Assembly (NCBI GenBank): GCA_900095095.1
Contig: FMBT01000346.1
Location: 62,001 to 126,000, forward strand
DNA: 64,000 bases
Source of the DNA: Fragilariopsis cylindrus CCMP1102
Taxonomy: Eukaryota > Bacillariophyta > Bacillariophyceae > Bacillariales > Bacillariaceae
Reading direction: 5' to 3'
Shown here: positions 34,213 to 44,807 of the stretch, in pieces
Numbering within the stretch: the stretch's first letter is position 1
Layout: each line of letters begins with the position of its first letter
The notes under the pieces: generated by a model
What the model was told of the DNA's origin: nothing
What the model saw: only the letters and a program-made list of their open reading frames with translations
The model's database searches: none
Position numbers and translations under genes: made by a program

Positions 34213-34669
34213 AAAGTTAGAAAAGGACACCAATAAGTCATATATTCAAACGATTTAAATAAGAGGTTCTAAAGGACCATAGAGGCATATCGGTAACACA
34301 TTTGCTCTGCCAAGCTTTAGAGTGGTGATACTATGGTTTCACAAAGATAATGCTGCAGTCTGTTGATATATCCCAATACATGGACCTTTCGTAAAACATC
34401 GACGTCAAAAGCCACTTCTTCCTATTTATCTGATATACAACACCCTAAAAAAATAAAAATTGAGTATTGATCATCATCTCTACTCTGCGAACTACTACTC
34501 CAACCGTTATTTTTTTGGTTCCAATTAAGATTGTAAAAAAGCTATGTTTCTTTGAAAGAATTTTATTTTAATTTATCTGAAATTTGCTGTCTAATATTTA
34601 TATTGTAGAATAGTTCAATCGAAGTTGCAAATATAAAAGAGTTATCTGTCGAAAAATATCCGCAGTGTT
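34213..34669. other. Intergenic between convergent ALG6 and TPR genes
   Basis: AT-rich 3' flanking sequence; nothing further recognised. Confidence 0.7.
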
Positions 34670-37453
34670 TCATATTTCGCCTCGGTCAGTACCAATAGCA
34701 ATCGCACCATCGATATCGGCAGAGTCTCGGTAGGCATCTATAAACCATTCATGACCTTCGTCAAGTTTATTGAGTCGATATATTAGTATGGTTCGAGCAA
34801 TGAACGACTCAGCTTCGAGGTAGTCGCATATTATAAATGAAAGCTTTCCAAGTTTGTGAAGCAATCTACCAACTTCCAACGAATGACGCCCGACCACAGC
34901 AGACTTGATTCGCACAGCTTCATCGTATGAACTCATAGAACTTTTTAAATCTCCAATCTTTTCGTATACGTCTCCCATGCACGCAGCTGTCACCGATACG
35001 GATAGATTTTCTTCGCCGAATAGTTTCTTTTGAAGACCAATCACTTTGCGATATAGTTGAAGTGAATGTTCATAATTTCCACGAGCTGCATCTATGGTTG
35101 CAACATTATGCAGTGTAATGGCCACATCAGGATGGCTTAGACCCAGTCTGTATGACTCTATACCCAGCACTTCTTGATACGTTTTGTACGCTGCATCTAA
35201 ATCACCCATTTCCTTTTGAAGATTCCCAATATTTCCGAGGACAGCAGCAACATTTGGATGATGTTTTCCTAGGGCAGTCTTCATTCCACGTAGAGCTACT
35301 TCGTATGCATCAAGTGCTCTACTGAACTTTCCTTGTGTACGGTAGAGTTGTGCTATTTGATGTAATGTCAAGGACAAGTCCATATCAGCGTGAGAGTTTT
35401 CGTCGGAGCCTTGAAGTCCTTCCTTCGTCTCAGCATCCATCTTATTTGGGAAAAATCGTTCATATACATTCACCGATTTCTTACCACAACCGTTGCTGTT
35501 TTGGGATACGTCCGCTCCAAATACAAGCTCCATCTCTCCGTGTTCTGAACTAGAACCGGAACTAGTTCTATCTCCGGCACTACTAGATACAGTTTGGACG
35601 TTTTCAATACTGTACTGTTGATCTTCTTCTTCTTCTTCTGATTTCGGCAAGAGCGATGATATTTTTCTATGATCAATCTTGCGATTGCTTCTTACTGTTT
35701 CTCTCCATTCAGCTACGCATTCAAGACTCCTATGGTAGAATTTGAGCGATTCTTCAACGTTACCCCACATTTCATAAATGGTACCCATTTCGCGGAAGGT
35801 CACGCTCTTAGCTAGTAGATTTTGATGGATCGCATTCTTTTCCGGATCTATTGTTTCCTGTTGTAGACGACCTTCCTTGTATGGTGATACACCCACGCGC
35901 GACATAATAAGATCATCATTTAGGGCTAATTCATAGATTTGCATTGCCTCCTTGGTTTCTCCTCTCTTAATTTGGATACTCCCCAGCATGTTGAGAAGTA
36001 CAACAAGACTTGGATGATTCCGACTTAAATTATCTCTTCGAATACGGTATGCGATGGTGTACATCTTAAGGGCTTTCACGAGCTCACCAGCGTCTTCATT
36101 CTTTATCCCCATCTTAACAATGTTTGCAGAGTTATTGTACGAACTCAATACGTGATGAGCATTATTCATTAATCGGACCGTCTTAACGACAGTAGGATGA
36201 TCATCGGGATACTTGGCCTGTTTTTGTAGAATGTCAAGGGCTTTTAAGTAACACTTTACAGCGTATTCATAACGGAAATGAATATGTTCAGCCTTACGAG
36301 CCTTACTTAGTAGCTTCGCAACTGCAACTCGTGCCTTCGGATCCTCTGTAAAGCTCAAAAGGAGTTCGGGTGTTGCCATTTGCTGATTACTATTATTATT
36401 GCTATTATTATTATAACTTTCTCGGTTTCTACTACTGGCATTGTTTTTCGTATGTATCACTTCTGGACCGGTAGGTGTAGCAGCGCTCTCCCAAATCAAT
36501 GAGTCACCCCCAAGTTCCTTCACTTCTTGTTTCATTTCCTCCTCCGATATTTTCTTGTTAGAAGGACTTCCAGATTTAGAAGAAGATCCAAATAATGCAC
36601 GGGACATAAATTGTTTTATATTTCCAGCACTATTATTACCACCGTTGTTATTATTGCAGTTTTCACCACCATTTTTAGCTATAAAGATGTTGTTGTCTCT
36701 CCTTTGGGGTGACCCTCCACCAACGGCAGTGCTATTATCACCAGATACGTCACCACTCATCACACTATCACCACCGCCATCGTTACCTAGAGTAAATCGA
36801 ACTCTTTGTGTGTTGCGTGATTCGAAAATGGTCATAACAGGATCAACTTCTGCTGCAGTAGGAGAATCTACGTCGTCGTCATTGTTATTATTGTTGTTAC
36901 TTTCGTCCAATGTCCCGTACCCATTCCTACTATTGCGTTTGCCGTGTTCTCCTCCTGTACTACCGGACGACCCAAAAAGAGAAAATCGTTTGCCAAACCG
37001 AAGACCACTCCATGACGATGATTTTCGATGGGTACTTCCACTTTCATCTTCTTTGTAATTACTATTTTCTTTACCACTATTGTTTTTTGAGTTGCCTTTG
37101 CCTTTATTTTTTGGTGAGTTCTTTTTATTATTTTTCATGAAGCTACTACTATAACGTTTGGGAGAAGAATCCTCGTTGGGCAGAGACTCGTGGTCCTCCT
37201 GTTGTTGCTGTCCTTCGTCGATCTGTTGTTTATCTTCTCCGCTATCTCCAGAAAAGCTTACCGCTCGACGACCATCATCGCTGCCGCCATCACCGCCGCT
37301 TCCTCTGCTGCTACTTGATCGCGTGCTCGGTTTCAGTGCAGACATCGATCGTTTCTCGTTCATACCTGTACTGTTCTTCATCGATTGATGAATTATTTGA
37401 TCTACTGTCTCTATGTCTTCCGCGGCGAAGCCTTTTCTAGATGACGGTGACAT
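34670..37453 (-). CDS. Kinesin-light-chain-like TPR repeat protein, 927 aa
   Basis: A single exon. The N-terminal 350 residues are disordered, rich in Ser, Asn, Gly and Lys, and carry no domain. TPR units of the 42-residue kinesin-light-chain/nephrocystin type begin near residue 365 (EYAVKCYLKALDILQKQAKY; then ELVKALKMYTIAYRIRRDNL and EAMQIYELALNDD). They resume after a linker at about 690 (FSRALDAYEVALRGMKTALG, HHPNVAAVLGNIGNLQKEMG, LDAAYKTYQEVLGIESYRLG, HPDVAITLHNVATIDAARGN). The recurrent HP(N/D)VA..L.N(I/V) pattern is typical of this class. Such arrays bind peptide cargo or scaffold complexes; partners here are unknown. Diatoms carry many genes of this type. Confidence 0.85.
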   Translation of the reverse strand: MSPSSRKGFAAEDIETVDQIIHQSMKNSTGMNEKRSMSALKPSTRSSSSRGSGGDGGSDDGRRAVSFSGDSGEDKQQIDEGQQQQEDHESLPNEDSSPKRYSSSFMKNNKKNSPKNKGKGNSKNNSGKENSNYKEDESGSTHRKSSSWSGLRFGKRFSLFGSSGSTGGEHGKRNSRNGYGTLDESNNNNNNDDDVDSPTAAEVDPVMTIFESRNTQRVRFTLGNDGGGDSVMSGDVSGDNSTAVGGGSPQRRDNNIFIAKNGGENCNNNNGGNNSAGNIKQFMSRALFGSSSKSGSPSNKKISEEEMKQEVKELGGDSLIWESAATPTGPEVIHTKNNASSRNRESYNNNSNNNSNQQMATPELLLSFTEDPKARVAVAKLLSKARKAEHIHFRYEYAVKCYLKALDILQKQAKYPDDHPTVVKTVRLMNNAHHVLSSYNNSANIVKMGIKNEDAGELVKALKMYTIAYRIRRDNLSRNHPSLVVLLNMLGSIQIKRGETKEAMQIYELALNDDLIMSRVGVSPYKEGRLQQETIDPEKNAIHQNLLAKSVTFREMGTIYEMWGNVEESLKFYHRSLECVAEWRETVRSNRKIDHRKISSLLPKSEEEEEDQQYSIENVQTVSSSAGDRTSSGSSSEHGEMELVFGADVSQNSNGCGKKSVNVYERFFPNKMDAETKEGLQGSDENSHADMDLSLTLHQIAQLYRTQGKFSRALDAYEVALRGMKTALGKHHPNVAAVLGNIGNLQKEMGDLDAAYKTYQEVLGIESYRLGLSHPDVAITLHNVATIDAARGNYEHSLQLYRKVIGLQKKLFGEENLSVSVTAACMGDVYEKIGDLKSSMSSYDEAVRIKSAVVGRHSLEVGRLLHKLGKLSFIICDYLEAESFIARTILIYRLNKLDEGHEWFIDAYRDSADIDGAIAIGTDRGEI

Positions 37454-38112
37454 GCTATGTATAAAAGCAAGTCCCGAGGCAAGCGTAGGACCCGAAGACT
37501 ATCGTAAGCTCTTTCGATTATTAAAAATGATTAATAATGGGAGCGTGCCGAGTGTAGAATGGTGCTCTTTTCAGAATACGTTCAACGTACCAGTACTTCT
37601 TTTTCTCTTTGGCGTGTGTTTGTTTCTATTGCTTATTAATTGTTGCACTTTCTTGGCCTCTACCCTACGTATTTACCACGACAAACAAGGATGTATTGAC
37701 TTCTCATCTGCTGTCATCTGAATCAACGACAGTTTGGTACAGTTAAATTTTTCTTGTTCAACTCCCTTATTCATAAGAATTTTATATGTGGCATTATTGG
37801 CTTTCACTCCATTAACTAACATAACTACTCGCGCAATTCTTGACTGCGTAAGCCGAAAATAAGTGCGCGAGTCGAGTCGAGTCCTGTCTATGATACTGTC
37901 GACTCAATCCCACCAATAAGAGCCTAACTTAGTCTCAGTGACACATACCGTACTGTACTAGGACTAGCATTTGTTTATTGTGTACTTCTAGTGGGAAATC
38001 ATGGATCTTTTTCTTTTTTGTTCCAATACAATGTTCAAATAATATATGTGTATTAATGATAACATAGGACCTACAGTACAACATAATATAACATAAATCA
38101 CCAAGCTTCAAA
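37454..38112. promoter_or_regulatory. Divergent promoter region with GAGTC triple
   Basis: Lies between the TPR gene and the secreted Cys-rich gene. At 37869-37883 GAGTC is repeated three times head to tail, with GTCGACTC about 15 bases further on. No gene is seen. Confidence 0.35.
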
Positions 38113-39620
38113 ATGCGCTTAACAATTGCTATCTCGATACTTACGAAGACGCTCACTACGATTAGTAGCAGTAGTGCAGTCGCGGCGACGGATCAACTGA
38201 TGTGCTTCCACCGGTTCCGGCCAACAATCACAATGAGGAGATAACTATTAATGAAGATGAGGAGAATTCACAGCATAATAGTAATGATCATATCGTAAAG
38301 CGGTTGGATTCGCCACATTCGTATTCGTCGGTGGTGTTCAATAATTTGAAACCATCAACATCTACAAAGGATGTTACAAAGAGGATTGAATGTAAACCTT
38401 CTTCGTCTTCCGATCCTTACGATTTTGGACTTCTCTATTGTGGAGTAGATAGACACTGCAAGGAGTCTCCGTATTATTCTCTTGGTGGTTATTGTATGGA
38501 TAGCATCATCAAGTCGAATGAATTAACAACAACAACAACAACAACAACAACGAACCATAATATAATGTCTCGTCGTCGTCGTCGAAGACAACAAGTAGTA
38601 GGTCAGCGCACATTTTTTGAAATTGCTGAACAGTTTTGCAATGCAAGTAGTAGTAGTAGTGGATTAGTTTCGTGCGACTGTAGTCAACTTGACTTTAATG
38701 AATCTAAGGGAGAGCTCACTTGCTACTTAGGTCCCTACTGTAGTTATTCCGAGTCGGGATGTACAACGAACGTAAACAATATTGGCGACGAAGACGAAGC
38801 TGATTATGATACTTTTTCAGTATGTTTATCAGAAACGTTTACTGGAAAAGCGGAAGACAAATTGAGTTATTCCTATACAAGTTGTTACAATCAAACAATG
38901 CCAGCAACCGGTTATGAATTTAATTATTGTACGGACTTTACTTTCGACATCATAGATGGTCCTACATGTGATATCCAAGTGGACGGTATATCATGTAATT
39001 CCTGTGAAATTTCAATTGGTGGTGGGGTTGAGTATGGGGAGAACTGTGAAGTTTTTGATTGTTCCAATACTAAAATCAATTACCAAGGAGATCGATGTAC
39101 TTTGTTTTCTAATCCAATCTTACGGCAAGTGTCTCTTTCTAATTATTTGTATGAATCAAAATGGCCATGCCCGAATGGAGGATGTAATATCTGTAACAAG
39201 GATGATGGAAACGCACGCATGACCAATGCTATAAATGGAAACTTCACGTACAGCTCTCCTTTCTTTGAAAATAAAAACGTAACGATGAATTGCTATAGCG
39301 CTATGTATGATGGTATGAGAGGTGCTTTTTCCGATTCCAATTACTGTGAATCCCTCCAGTCGACTGTGCAAGAACCATGTGGGTGTGAAAGTAGTAATGA
39401 TATGAATAGTAATAATGATAGTCCACCAAATATTCCTCTTCCGGTCACAGTCCCACCTAAGACTTCGGATACAAAAATACCATCGGTCGACCCGTCGGTT
39501 TCAGAAGTTCCCGTACCAATTGTGTCAGCAGGAGCAGTAACTTCAACCAATAATCAACTACCATCTTTTATTGGACTTTCCATAGCATTTCATGTGATTG
39601 TAGATATAATATTTTCATGA
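38113..39620 (+). CDS. Secreted Cys-rich protein, probably GPI-anchored; one frame break
   Basis: An ATG at 38113 (AAAATGCGC) opens a signal peptide, MRLTIAISILTKTLT through SSSAVAA, but after about 25 codons the long Cys-rich frame continues in another phase. One missing base near 38178-38192 accounts for it and gives 502 aa. The mature part has a Thr run and about 30 Cys, with motifs such as LVSCDCSQLDF, GPYCSYSESGC, and ISCNSCEISIGGG followed by CEVFDCSN. Such Cys patterns are common in secreted proteins of diatoms. The C-terminus is a Pro/Ser/Thr stalk (PLPVTVPPKTSDTKIPS) and a hydrophobic tail (FIGLSIAFHVIVDIIFS) ending the protein, as for a GPI-attachment signal. A role at the cell surface or frustule is inferred. 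Confidence 0.72.
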
Positions 39621-39927
39621 GGGATAAGGATGAGTATTGAAAATTTTGGTATAAGCGAGCCCATAAAGTGTTTGACTTGGTACGGTTGTAATAAATATAT
39701 TATGATGTATAGGTGAAAAAGACAACTTTGCACAGTCTGCAGGCACAAGCAACGTATTAACGAGCAAGTAGTGCACTGCAATTAACCTGGAAAAGATCCC
39801 AATAAAGAATAAATTACATGACGAGCAGGCTTATATTATAGTATAAATTTCAGCAATAAGTTTTTGGAGACTTTGAATTCCGTAAGAAAAGAAATTTATT
39901 ATTTTTGATCTAAATATTGTTTTTAAT
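39621..39927. other. Short intergenic between convergent genes
   Basis: 3' flanks only; nothing recognised. Confidence 0.7.
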
Positions 39928-42312
39928 TCATCGTAAGTCCAAAATGTCTGGAACTAACTCATCGTCACGAAATAAGTAATTTAAATATTCCTCTGGACAA
40001 GCTTCGTCCCGCATTTTATATGGGGGGGAGGGGTTTACTTTTTTATTCTGCCACTTTTCAGATAGGCGTTCAAAAAGCAGACCAGACCCAGCTTGTAAGG
40101 CTTGCATTTCACTAAAGCGAACATGGTAAGCCGTCCAGTTTTTACTCCCAAACTCATTACGATTCATTTTAGATACACGTCGATATTCAGATTCGAGCTT
40201 ACCCTGTAATTCCATCGTAGCCACTCTGGTTCCGAACATCCTATTGATACACATATATGAACGAAACTCTAAGGCATCACTCACATTCGGCCCTATAGAA
40301 AAATTTGGATTGTCAATATTGTCAGTCAAGACTTGAATGGCTTTACCATCAAAGTCGTCATTGATCAGTGAAATCAACCTACACGTCTCCCGTAGTCGAT
40401 CCAATCCTGTTAATATCGTATGGTCTTTTTCAAGCTGTGGCACCAGCAACGTAATGGGATCATTTGTCGTCTTAGCTGGTAAAGACTTGGGATTACGCGG
40501 CTCTGCAAGTATGTTCCATTTATCATAGTCATTTGCGATATATATTAGGTGCTGCAATTTCAGTCGCTTTAATTCGGCTTCGTCGGGATGCGTCGATGGC
40601 CCACTATTACATTGAGCATAGCCGTCATCAAAGTTTATATACTTTGCGAGACCACGTTTTTGATAACTGCGGAATTTTGGTGTTGCTCCTGTATCGGGAA
40701 GGTAATCGTATTGATTAGATATATTAAGTTTCATCATTTCATGGTAGAATGCCAAGCTCAATTGAATCGGACCACTGCCATCGCCATTGACGAAACCATA
40801 TCTAGCAAATAAATGACTATCTGCCATGACACCATACGATGCCTTTATAACAAAAACACAATGAATAATTGTATGAGATTTGAGACAAAACGATCTCGAG
40901 GATTTTTTGTTTTGCTTTTGTAGAAGTTTTATACAAAAGAATATGAGTGCCGTTATTTTTTGGACTTACCATTGGCTCTGAATACGGTTCGATCGCTCTT
41001 TTGGTTGATGACACTGCAAATGATCGTCCAGTCTTATTCTGCATTCTCTGGTATTGGAGATTGATGTTGTTATTAGGATGATGATTGAATAGATCGGCTA
41101 TCGGGACCAATGCTATACATCCTGTCCCTCCTGCTTCTGTCAAATTAACATTTATAAGATCATAGTACGAATACAATTCATCAAGGAAAAGGTTTTCGTC
41201 ATTGAATTCATCGCCTACGAAAGAAGCTGCCATTACTTCTTCTGGACCTGGTGGGCCAACATTCAATTTCCGTGTCAAGACGTTTAATCGGGCACGAATG
41301 TACTCATCCTTACTAATTGTATTTGCAAAATCGGACGAAACCGAAGAAAATCCATCATATTCTGATGATATCATAAATCTATAACCCATCAATATACTTC
41401 GTGATGTTGATCGTCCAAGAATATCATTCATCAAATTCTTGTCAACTAATAATGGGTGATAATCAATAAATTCTTCCAGCGTAGGTAGCATATCAAAGTA
41501 AGCTATACGTAATGGATCAAAATTCGATGGATTTTGTTCTGCTTTTTTCATTTCTAACGCTAAAAATGCAGCTAAAAATGCTTCTGTCCCCATTCTATTT
41601 CCACTGATTTTATGACTGGCCTTGAACAATCTTCTAACAAAAGGATCTCGATATGCATCAAGATCCCAAATTTGCTGGATATTCAATATAATACACAACA
41701 ATGATGTTCAATATGAGTAATTCAAATAGCAGTAGATAATAGGAAAAATGTGGGACAGTAATGAGTTTTTCCTCTTCTTTTTCTTACCATTGATCGAGGA
41801 ATTTCAAAGAGTTTCACTCCCATTTCAATCGGTCCCGTAGCTCGTATTGTACGACCAACAACACGAAGAGACTCATGACAATACATTTCTTGACATGCTT
41901 GAGTAAAGAATGCTGCAATTCGTGGATCGGGAGATTCCCATAGTTGTTGTTCATCTATGGTAGATTGTGCTGCTATGGCTGCTGCATATTCGTTATCGAT
42001 TTTGTTGGCGGTACGTTTTTCTGCAGGAGTGTGGAACTCATCGAGGAATGCAGGTCGTGACGAATCTTTCTGCTGTTGCTGTTGCCGTCTCGTCTTCTTC
42101 TCTTGATCGGACAATGGTATCTGATTCTTTCGTTCTTGTCGTTTCTTCAAATACAAGATGAAGCCCGCAATGCATAAAATTATCCAAAATAAAAATACTA
42201 GAAATAAAATTCGATAGGGTGATGACGTTGACGATTGGGGACGAAGTTGCCTTGACGATTTTTCCTTCTTGGACAAACTTCCTCGTCTCTTTTTGCTGCT
42301 AGTGGATGGCAT
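39928..42312 (-). CDS. SET-domain methyltransferase, Rubisco-LSMT-like, membrane-anchored paralogue
   Basis: Three exons: 42312-41788, 41674-40970, 40842-39928. Introns are 113 and 127 nt (GTAAGA..TCCAG and GTAAGT..TAAAG), all in phase 0, giving 714 aa. A strongly hydrophobic anchor (ILFLVFLFWIILCIAGFILYL, about residues 34-54) follows a basic Ser-rich start, so the enzyme domain is tethered to a membrane. LSMT landmarks: LFEIPRSM|QIWDLDAYRD, GNRMGTEAFLAAFLALEMKK, then the SET core IALVPIADLFNHHPNNNINL and ASYGVMADSHLFARYGFVNG. A C-terminal helical substrate-binding domain follows, ending near FRDDELVPDILDLR. It shares architecture with the gene at 6.3-8.8 kb, but none of its intron positions match. 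The first ATG (42312) is chosen over an upstream TTG. The frame is intact throughout. Confidence 0.88.
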
Positions 42313-42754
42313 TGCATTTTCCAAGTAGATCTTCTCTGGTTGATTACAACTGTATGTTGATATACTACTTCTAACTTATTGTAATAAGGAATCTTTATTA
42401 CTGTATGCTGCTTCATCAATTGTGATAGGTTCTTGAAATGAATATTATTATTTTTTCAAGCCTGTGAATTATACACGACTGAAAAATTCTTGTGTCTGTC
42501 TTTTTAAGTGTCAAAAGTTCAAGTTCAAAAGTCTTGATACGTGTCCAAAGATCAAAAACAAGCAACAACTTCTTTATCAGCATTCTCAATTCAGCATATG
42601 TGTGTACTAGATATAATAGTGTAACAATGACAATACATTATTATACAAGTAAAATACGTTAGCAAGAGACATTGGCAAAATATTTGTGGTCGAATATGTA
42701 CCGCCTAACTAGCTACTAGCATACATACATCTCAAAACAAAACAGCACGCGACC
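42313..42754. other. Divergent intergenic region
   Basis: Promoter space between the SET paralogue and the methyltransferase gene. AT-rich; contains AAAAGTTCAAGTTCAAAAGT near 42510. No gene seen. Confidence 0.6.
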
Positions 42755-43236
42755 ATGGCGCCCATGAACGCAATAGCTATAATGAAGAGACTACGGGAGG
42801 AGAAGAAAGCAAAGGAGAAAGAGGAACAAGAGCAAAAATCGAATGGCTCAGTAATAATAGGCCAGAATAACGATCCGACATCCATTTCAAAACCTCCTCC
42901 ATCAGCATCGGGTATCGACACAAGAACAAAAGCTGTTACTACTGATTTACCTGTCGTCGAACTGCAACGGCATCAATGTCTCTCAAATACTACTACTACT
43001 ACTACTAATAATAATGAATTATGGGTAAATGAATCATTATTTGAACGAAATGTGAAAATAGAAATAGCATCAGGGGGTTACAGTAGTGAAAGTGAAAGTT
43101 GCAATGCAAGTACAAACAGTAATATCATTAACATTAGTCTACTTGAAGATCCGATTGGTCATTTCGCTGGAGGGAATGGTGCAACTCTTTGGGATTGTTC
43201 TATAGCATTAACAAATGTATTGATTGAACGTTATGC

Positions 43237-43270
<34 letters not shown>

Positions 43271-43936
43271 CGCCGTTGTCATGACGGTGGTCGTAGTGTT
43301 GTGAATGTACTTGAACTTGGTTCAGGACTTGGCTTAGTTGGTATATCAATGGCAGCATCAATGGGAGCGAATGTACTAGTAACTGATCGAGTAATTGCAG
43401 TACCATTACTTAAACGGAATGTAGACCATAATAAAAGTGTTATAATTGATGGTGGTGGAATTGTCGAAGTTGCAGAACTTACTTGGGGTACAGACCAGAT
43501 GAAATCATTACTAAAATCAGAACGACGAAAAAGAAGTACGTCTACATCATCTGGTGGTGGCCCTGCCACTACTGCTCCCATTCCATTATTCGATATCGTA
43601 ATTATGAGTGATTTGATCTTTCCATCCAATTCTGATAATTATTCGTTATTAGTTGAGACACTGGTTGTGTTATTATTTGATGACCACAATGATGAACAGA
43701 ATAATAATGAGGAAGACAATATTACAAAAACAAGTACACCAACAATAATCGAGATATGGTTAAGTGTTGAACCACGACGGATAGATGTAGAAGCTAAGTT
43801 TTGGTCTATGCTTAACGATAAAGGAATATACGCACATCGACTTGAAACATCTAATCTTCCTAGTTTTCATCCGGATGATATACATATTTATTCGTTGTCG
43901 TCTAAAGAAGAAAAAGAGAATGTAATAATAATATAG
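42755..43936 (+). CDS. METTL21-type (Methyltransf_16) protein methyltransferase
   Basis: A single exon of 393 aa, with ATG in strong context (GACCATGGCG). A charged N-terminal helix and low-complexity Thr and Asn runs precede the catalytic part. GHFAGGNGATLWDCSIALT (about 136-153) and VLELGSGLGLVGISMAAS (motif I, about 185-202) bind S-adenosylmethionine. VLVTDRVIAVPLLKRNVDHN is motif II, and FDIVIMSDLIFPSNSDNY carries the D-L-I/V-Y/F motif typical of lysine methyltransferases of this family. Members modify lysines of chaperones, translation factors or other single proteins; the target here is not predictable. An AAT microsatellite (about 43240-43270) codes for an Asn run. Confidence 0.87.
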
Positions 43937-44807
43937 AAAAATTAAATTGATCAATTATTTGTGAATACAACTTGTGTTATTTGATTACCGCATGTTATAT
44001 AATGAACTACAAACGAGTTAGAGCAATTCTACAACAATAATAGAGACATCATTGACTATAGGCAGGTTGTGGATTTATGCCTGTCATGTTTTCTTTTAAT
44101 AGGGATCTTTTGTTTATTTATTCTTATCAGTCGTTACCACCGTATGATATTCGTATTCTGTGTCATATATTATAAGACATAATAGTTATTATTATTGCGA
44201 CGAATTCTCACTAAAAATGAATAGTATCGTTAACACAGAACACATTACTGCACGATTAGTACCACCTGCGACATATGTTGGTGTTTGCTTTGTATTATGA
44301 AGTTTTCAAAGCAACTCATTTGTGTTGTTTGTGTTGTTGTAACATTCAAACATTCAAACGGTTTTGGGTTTCATCACAAGTGGGGGCGTCAGGAAACTAA
44401 ATATTAGTGCGACATTAACTTTCTGTTTTATATCCGTTATTGAAGAACAAAAAGAATAAGGTAAACAGGTGACACGATGTCTCAAAAAATATCTTTTTTG
44501 CGTGATTGATTTTGAAAAAGCAATACAGTATATACGGTAACTTACTAGTAGTCGAAACCATCTCGTATGAGAAAAAGAGGTATCTTGTGTCGTTGAATGA
44601 AGGAGCTGCGAATGCCAACTCTGTGAATTTATGCGATCAAGAGAAGAGTACGTAGTAGTAAAGAAAAATATATTCACAAGATAAAAGCATTGTCACTTTT
44701 GTCAGCACAAGCACACATAAAGACGGACAACACCATCAATATCAAGAACAAGAACAAGAACAAGAACAAGAACAAGAACAAGAACAAAACGACAAACGAT
44801 AGAAGAA
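43937..44807. other. Intergenic upstream of transhydrogenase
   Basis: No gene recognised. Immediately before the start codon lies an AAGAAC hexanucleotide array (about 44744-44786), probably in the 5' UTR. Confidence 0.65.
44744..44786 (+). repeat. (AAGAAC)n array in the transhydrogenase 5' leader
   Basis: About seven head-to-tail copies of AAGAAC, ending 22 bases before the ATG at 44808. The unit is purine-rich and should be unstructured in RNA. Confidence 0.85.

Noticed and set aside
36441-37058. 205-codon plus-strand frame opposite the TPR protein
   Set aside because: Antisense of the low-complexity N-terminus; no independent protein features.
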